This document shows, piece by piece, positions 13,798 to 17,242 of a stretch of DNA of 17,242 bases; within the stretch, counting starts at the first letter, position 1, and every line of letters starts with the position of its first letter. The notes beneath the pieces are model-generated. The model ran no database searches and had not been told where the DNA came from. It saw only the letters and a list, made by a program, of their open reading frames with translations. Both the position numbers and the translations under genes were made by a program. Source of the stretch: Flavobacterium sp. (lineage in GTDB: Bacteria; Bacteroidota; Bacteroidia; Flavobacteriales; Flavobacteriaceae); NCBI GenBank assembly GCA_017984035.1, contig JAGOAF010000030.1, positions 1 to 17,242 of the forward strand, written 5' to 3'.

Positions 13798-15054
13798 ATG
13801 GAGAACCATCATACATCAAAACCTCATTCATTTTATGCCGTTGGCCTGAGCTATAAAAAAGCTGATGCCGAGATAAGAGGAAAATTTAGTTTGGATGCAG
13901 TTGCTAAAATGCGCCTGTTGGAGCAAGCAAAAAACGAAGGAATTGAAAGTTTGATCGTAACCTCTACTTGTAACAGAACCGAAATTTACGGATTTGCTGA
14001 ACATCCTTTTCAATTGATAAAATTGATTTGTGAAAATAGTCAAGGGTCCGTTGAAGCGTTTCAAAAATATGGTTTTGTTTACAAAAATAAAGAAGCGGTT
14101 GGCCACCTTTTTAGAGTAGGCACCGGTTTAGACAGCCAGATCTTAGGCGACTTCGAAATCATTTCTCAAATCAAAACCAGTTTTTTTCAAGCCAAATCGG
14201 TGAATTTAGTGAATGCTTTTCAAGAGCGTTTAATTAATGCGGTGATTCAAGCCAGTAAAAAAATAAAAACAGATACCGAGATTTCATCGGGAGCTACTTC
14301 GGTTTCTTTTGCATCAGTGCAGTACATTCTGAATAATGTAGAGGAGATTGGTGACAAAAATATTTTGCTTTTCGGCACCGGTAAAATCGGAAGAAATACC
14401 TGTGAAAATTTAGTCAAACATTCTAAACACGAACAAATTACCTTAATTAACCGTACCAAAGACAAAGCCGAAAAATTGGCACAAAAACTAGATGTGGTGG
14501 TTAAGGATTATGCCGACTTGCAATTGGAAATCCAAAAAGCAGATGTGTTAGTAGTGGCAACGGGAGCTCAGAATCCAACGGTGGACAAAACCATTTTGAA
14601 TTTGAAGAAACCCTTGTTGATTTTGGATTTATCCATCCCAAAAAATGTGAATGAAAATGTAGAAGATGTTGAAGGCGTTACTTTGGTTCACATGGATTAT
14701 TTATCCCAAATTACCGATGAGACTTTAGAAAACAGAAAGAAACATATTCCTGCTGCTGAAGCTATTATCGAAGAAATCAAAGAGGAGTTTTTGACCTGGT
14801 CCAAAGGGCGAAAATTTGCTCCAACAATTCATGCATTAAAAGAAAAATTGCATTCGATTAAAGACGGCGAGTTGAATTTTCAACGAAAAAAACTAGTCGA
14901 TTTTAACGAAGAACAAGCTGAAATCATCAGCAATAGAATCATTCAAAAAATCACCAATCATTTTGCCAATCACTTGAAAGATGAAGAAACGATGGTAGAT
15001 GAAAGTATCGAGTGGATTGAGAAAGTGTTTAATATTGGCGAAACGACAAAATAA
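13798..15054 (+). CDS. hemA: Glutamyl-tRNA reductase
   Basis: HemA reduces glutamyl-tRNA(Glu) to glutamate-1-semialdehyde, the first committed step of the C5 route to tetrapyrroles. The product is 418 residues, normal length. The nucleophile is C58 in TSTCNRTEIYG (55-65). H103 lies in the GHLFRVGTGLDSQILGD stretch, and the NADPH-binding loop is FGTGKIGRNT (192-201). The usual GEPQI motif reads GDFEI here (117-121), which I regard as a lineage variant. The C-terminal helical dimerisation domain is present. The ATG at 13798 follows the candidate promoter by 26 nt. Its stop overlaps the hemC start by one base (TAATG), so translation is probably coupled. It heads the hemACDE operon and is the natural control point for the pathway. 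Confidence 0.97.
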   Translation: MENHHTSKPHSFYAVGLSYKKADAEIRGKFSLDAVAKMRLLEQAKNEGIESLIVTSTCNRTEIYGFAEHPFQLIKLICENSQGSVEAFQKYGFVYKNKEAVGHLFRVGTGLDSQILGDFEIISQIKTSFFQAKSVNLVNAFQERLINAVIQASKKIKTDTEISSGATSVSFASVQYILNNVEEIGDKNILLFGTGKIGRNTCENLVKHSKHEQITLINRTKDKAEKLAQKLDVVVKDYADLQLEIQKADVLVVATGAQNPTVDKTILNLKKPLLILDLSIPKNVNENVEDVEGVTLVHMDYLSQITDETLENRKKHIPAAEAIIEEIKEEFLTWSKGRKFAPTIHALKEKLHSIKDGELNFQRKKLVDFNEEQAEIISNRIIQKITNHFANHLKDEETMVDESIEWIEKVFNIGETTK

Positions 15055-15977
15055 TGAGTAAGACCATACGCATAGGAACTCGTGATAGCGAATTGGCACT
15101 TTGGCAAGCCCATACCGTTCAGAAAAAACTGAATGATTTAGGCTACACCACTGAAATTGTGGCCGTAAAATCACAAGGAGATATTATTCTTGACAAACCC
15201 TTGTATGAACTTGGCATCACAGGAATTTTTACCAAAACCTTGGATATTGCGATGATCAATGGTCAGGTAGATATTGCGGTGCATTCCATGAAAGATGTCC
15301 CTACAGCATTACCACAAGGGATTGTTCAGGCGGCTGTTTTGGAGCGCGCGAACACCTTGGATATTTTGGTTCACAAAGGTAATTTGGATTTTCTTACTAC
15401 AACTGGAATTATTGCCACTGGAAGTTTGCGTCGTCAAGCCCAATGGTGGCATCAATACCCGAATCATCAAGTTGTTGATTTGCGTGGCAATGTAAATACC
15501 CGCATGCAAAAATTATCTGAAAGTGATTGGAACGGAGCCGTTTTTGCCGCTGCAGGTTTGGAACGAATCAATTTGAAACCAGACAATTACATCAATTTAG
15601 ATTGGATGATTCCAGCTCCAGCACAAGGCGCTATGTTGGTTGTTGCGATGGCAAATGACGAATTTACCAAAGACGCTGTAAGTCAGCTGAACGATATTGA
15701 AACAGAGATTTGCACCTATATTGAAAGACAGTTTTTAAAGACTTTAGAGGGTGGTTGCACAGCACCTATTGGCGCATTGGCGCAATACGACGAAGAAAAA
15801 GACACAATCGAATTTAAAGGCGTTTTGTTCTCGATAGATGGAAAACAAAAAATAGAAATCGAAAAGTCAGTCGATATATCCGAATGGAAAAAATTAGGAT
15901 TCCATTCTGCTCAAGAAATTTTGAATAATGGTGGGGCTTCATTAATGGCGCAAATCAAAGCAACTTTAAAAAAATAA
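15054..15977 (+). CDS. hemC: Hydroxymethylbilane synthase (porphobilinogen deaminase)
   Basis: HemC joins four porphobilinogen units into hydroxymethylbilane in the cytosol. The product is 307 residues. The dipyrromethane cofactor is attached to C235 in LEGGCTAPIGA (231-241), and the catalytic aspartate is D81 in HSMKDVPT (77-84). The pyrrole-chain-binding arginines lie in GSLRRQAQ (123-130) and RGNVNTR (144-150). The start MSKTIRIGTRDSELALWQA is standard. It overlaps hemA and hemD by one base at either end, so the three are tightly coupled. There is no hemB in the window, so the enzyme that makes its substrate is encoded elsewhere, possibly just beyond the right edge. Confidence 0.97.
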   Translation: MSKTIRIGTRDSELALWQAHTVQKKLNDLGYTTEIVAVKSQGDIILDKPLYELGITGIFTKTLDIAMINGQVDIAVHSMKDVPTALPQGIVQAAVLERANTLDILVHKGNLDFLTTTGIIATGSLRRQAQWWHQYPNHQVVDLRGNVNTRMQKLSESDWNGAVFAAAGLERINLKPDNYINLDWMIPAPAQGAMLVVAMANDEFTKDAVSQLNDIETEICTYIERQFLKTLEGGCTAPIGALAQYDEEKDTIEFKGVLFSIDGKQKIEIEKSVDISEWKKLGFHSAQEILNNGGASLMAQIKATLKK

Positions 15978-16654
15978 TGGCAACTCCAACCCGCATTTTA
16001 TCGACAAAAGTACTCTTGAGTCATCAAAAACAAGTCTTGACAGATGTTGGTTTAGAAGTGTTGGAATCTAATTTTATTGAAGTGGCAACCAAGAACTTCG
16101 AGCTAAAAGGAATCAAAGACAATTTGATTTTTACGAGTCAGAATGCGGTGCGCAGTTTTTTAAGTCATCCTCAATATGAGGAATTAAAATCGGAACTTCA
16201 ACAGAAAAAAGTCTTTTGCGTAGGCGTAAAAAGTAAAACAATTTTAACCGATGCCGGTTTTGAAGTCATTGCCTATGCTGATTATGCGGAAGATTTAGCT
16301 GAGATTATCAGTTTGATTTATGCCAATGCAAGCTATACTTTTTTTAGTGGTAATTTGAGAAAAGAGACGTTGCCTTTGGCATTAGAAGAAGCCGGAATCG
16401 AGTTCAATGAAATTGAAGTGTATGAAACGACATTGAACCCACATAAAATAACGAAAGCCGTAGATGCGATTTTGTTTTTTAGTCCATCCGGAGTTGCTAG
16501 TTATTTGAAAGACAATAAAATCAAAAAAGAATTGTGCTTTTGCATTGGCGAAACAACCGCCGAAGCCTTGGAAAAAGCCACTAAAAATATCATTGTTGCG
16601 CCACAACCTTCTATAGAAGAGTTACTCGCGGATGTGATCGAAGAATACAATTAA
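15977..16654 (+). CDS. hemD: Uroporphyrinogen-III synthase
   Basis: HemD closes hydroxymethylbilane into uroporphyrinogen III with inversion of ring D. The family has low sequence conservation, and the call rests on both sequence and context. Family-like parts are the N-terminal RILSTKVLLSHQ, IFTSQNAVRSF (about 51-61), CVGVKSKTILTDAGF (about 80-94), VYETTLNPHKI, the FFSPSGVASYL stretch (about 167-177) and CFCIGETTAEAL. The product is 225 residues, slightly short of the usual 240-260. It starts on the last base of the hemC stop and is followed 35 nt later by hemE. No catalytic residue can be pointed to, as is usual for this enzyme. Confidence 0.9.
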   Translation: MATPTRILSTKVLLSHQKQVLTDVGLEVLESNFIEVATKNFELKGIKDNLIFTSQNAVRSFLSHPQYEELKSELQQKKVFCVGVKSKTILTDAGFEVIAYADYAEDLAEIISLIYANASYTFFSGNLRKETLPLALEEAGIEFNEIEVYETTLNPHKITKAVDAILFFSPSGVASYLKDNKIKKELCFCIGETTAEALEKATKNIIVAPQPSIEELLADVIEEYN

Positions 16655-16689
16655 TTTCAAAACCCTTTCAGGTTTAATATAAAGAACAA

Positions 16690-17242
16690 ATGATTAAAAA
16701 CGACCTTTTTTTAAGAGCTTTAAATAACGAAAAAGTAGAACGCCCACCCGTTTGGATGATGCGACAAGCTGGAAGATACTTGCCAGAATTTAGAGCATTA
16801 CGTGATAAATATGATTTTTTCACCCGTTGCGAAACCCCTGAATTAGCAGCTGAAATCACGGTGCAACCCATTCGTATTGTGCAACCCGATGCAGCAATTT
16901 TGTTTTCTGATATTTTGGTCGTACCAAGAGCTATGGGAATTCATGTCGAATTGAAAGACAATTTAGGTCCGATAATCCCGAATCCAATTCGCACCATGGA
17001 ACAAGTGAATCAAGTCTTTGTTCCAGATGTCAATGAAACCTTAGGGTATGTTTTTGACGCCATCAAATTGACCAAAGAAATGTTGAACGATGAGGTGCCA
17101 TTAATTGGTTTTGCAGGTTCACCATGGACGATTTTTTGTTATGCCGTAGAAGGAAAAGGTTCTAAAAGTTTTGATACAGCCAAAGGATTTTGTTTTTCTA
17201 ATCCAGTAGCAGCGCACACCTTATTGCAAAAAATTACCGATA
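16690..17242 (+). CDS. hemE: Uroporphyrinogen decarboxylase, 3'-truncated by window edge
   Basis: HemE removes four carboxyl groups from uroporphyrinogen III to give coproporphyrinogen III. The frame is open from the ATG at 16690 to the end of the window, giving 184 residues of an expected 340 or so. The signature [18 protein letters not shown] (18-35) contains R25 and R29, which hold the substrate carboxylates. D74 in [10 protein letters not shown] (70-79) matches the catalytic aspartate. [12 protein letters not shown] in the later part is also typical. The gene follows hemD by 35 nt, with no convincing terminator between them. It is probably the fourth gene of the hemA operon. Confidence 0.96.
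   Translation, partial: MIKNDLFLRALNNEKVERPPVWMMRQAGRYLPEFRALRDKYDFFTRCETPELAAEITVQPIRIVQPDAAILFSDILVVPRAMGIHVELKDNLGPIIPNPIRTMEQVNQVFVPDVNETLGYVFDAIKLTKEMLNDEVPLIGFAGSPWTIFCYAVEGKGSKSFDTAKGFCFSNPVAAHTLLQKITD

Noticed and set aside
14148..14162. GDFEI in HemA in place of GEPQI, considered as a sign of inactivity
   Set aside because: The catalytic cysteine, histidine region and NADPH loop are intact and the gene heads a complete hem operon, so a lineage variant is more likely.
16660..16675. Short inverted repeat AAACC-GGTTT between hemD and hemE
   Set aside because: Only 5 bp of stem and no T run follows, so it is not a terminator. It is listed only as a possible leader structure before hemE.
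1..17242. Search for CRISPR arrays, insertion sequences, integrases, toxin-antitoxin pairs, defence genes, tRNA or rRNA
   Set aside because: None is visible by reading. Gene content is housekeeping throughout, with no change in base composition that would suggest a transferred island.

Overview
The window looks like chromosomal DNA of a member of Bacteroidota, most likely class Flavobacteriia and close to Flavobacterium. The base composition is AT-rich. Promoter candidates fit the Bacteroidota -7 box TAnnTTTG rather than the sigma70 -10 box, and Shine-Dalgarno sequences are weak or absent. Several proteins are types I associate with this group: a DUF4837-like lipoprotein, a tandem-domain OmpA protein, an acyl-ACP desaturase and an MltD-like lysozyme with many LysM repeats. 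I see no insertion sequence, phage gene, CRISPR array, tRNA or rRNA. The region reads as core housekeeping DNA.

Layout, left to right. The 3' part of pgk (1-801) ends at a clear hairpin terminator. A plus-strand group follows: LysM lytic transglycosylase, DUF4837-like lipoprotein, ElaA-like acetyltransferase (1060-4539). It meets head-on a minus-strand pair, rnpA and an OmpA-family gene (4536-5768); the two stop codons overlap. Divergent from rnpA is a plus-strand pair, a PlsC-type acyltransferase and an acyl-ACP desaturase (5894-7627), ending in a textbook terminator. An HD-domain hydrolase (7701-8354) then meets the end of a long minus-strand run (8359-13567). Read in transcription order, that run is an AraC-type regulator, hemH, hemJ, an NtrY-like histidine kinase, an enoyl-CoA hydratase-like gene and a 134-residue protein of unknown function. 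Divergent from the AraC gene is hemA-hemC-hemD-hemE (13798 to the window end), with hemE cut off.

The most interesting part is the heme region, about 11.1-17.2 kb. Early tetrapyrrole enzymes (HemA, HemC, HemD, HemE) lie on one side of a 230 bp divergent region. The final steps (HemJ protoporphyrinogen oxidase, HemH ferrochelatase) lie on the other side, behind an AraC-type regulator whose stop is 4 nt from the hemH start. In the preferred form of this regulator the only cysteine sits in a Cys-Pro dipeptide, the core of a heme regulatory motif. The intergenic region holds several short direct and inverted repeats next to the candidate promoters. The working hypothesis is a local regulator that senses heme, a porphyrin or iron and controls both arms of heme synthesis. 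HemH also carries an internal cluster of five cysteines, like the ferrochelatases that bind a [2Fe-2S] cluster through an internal segment.
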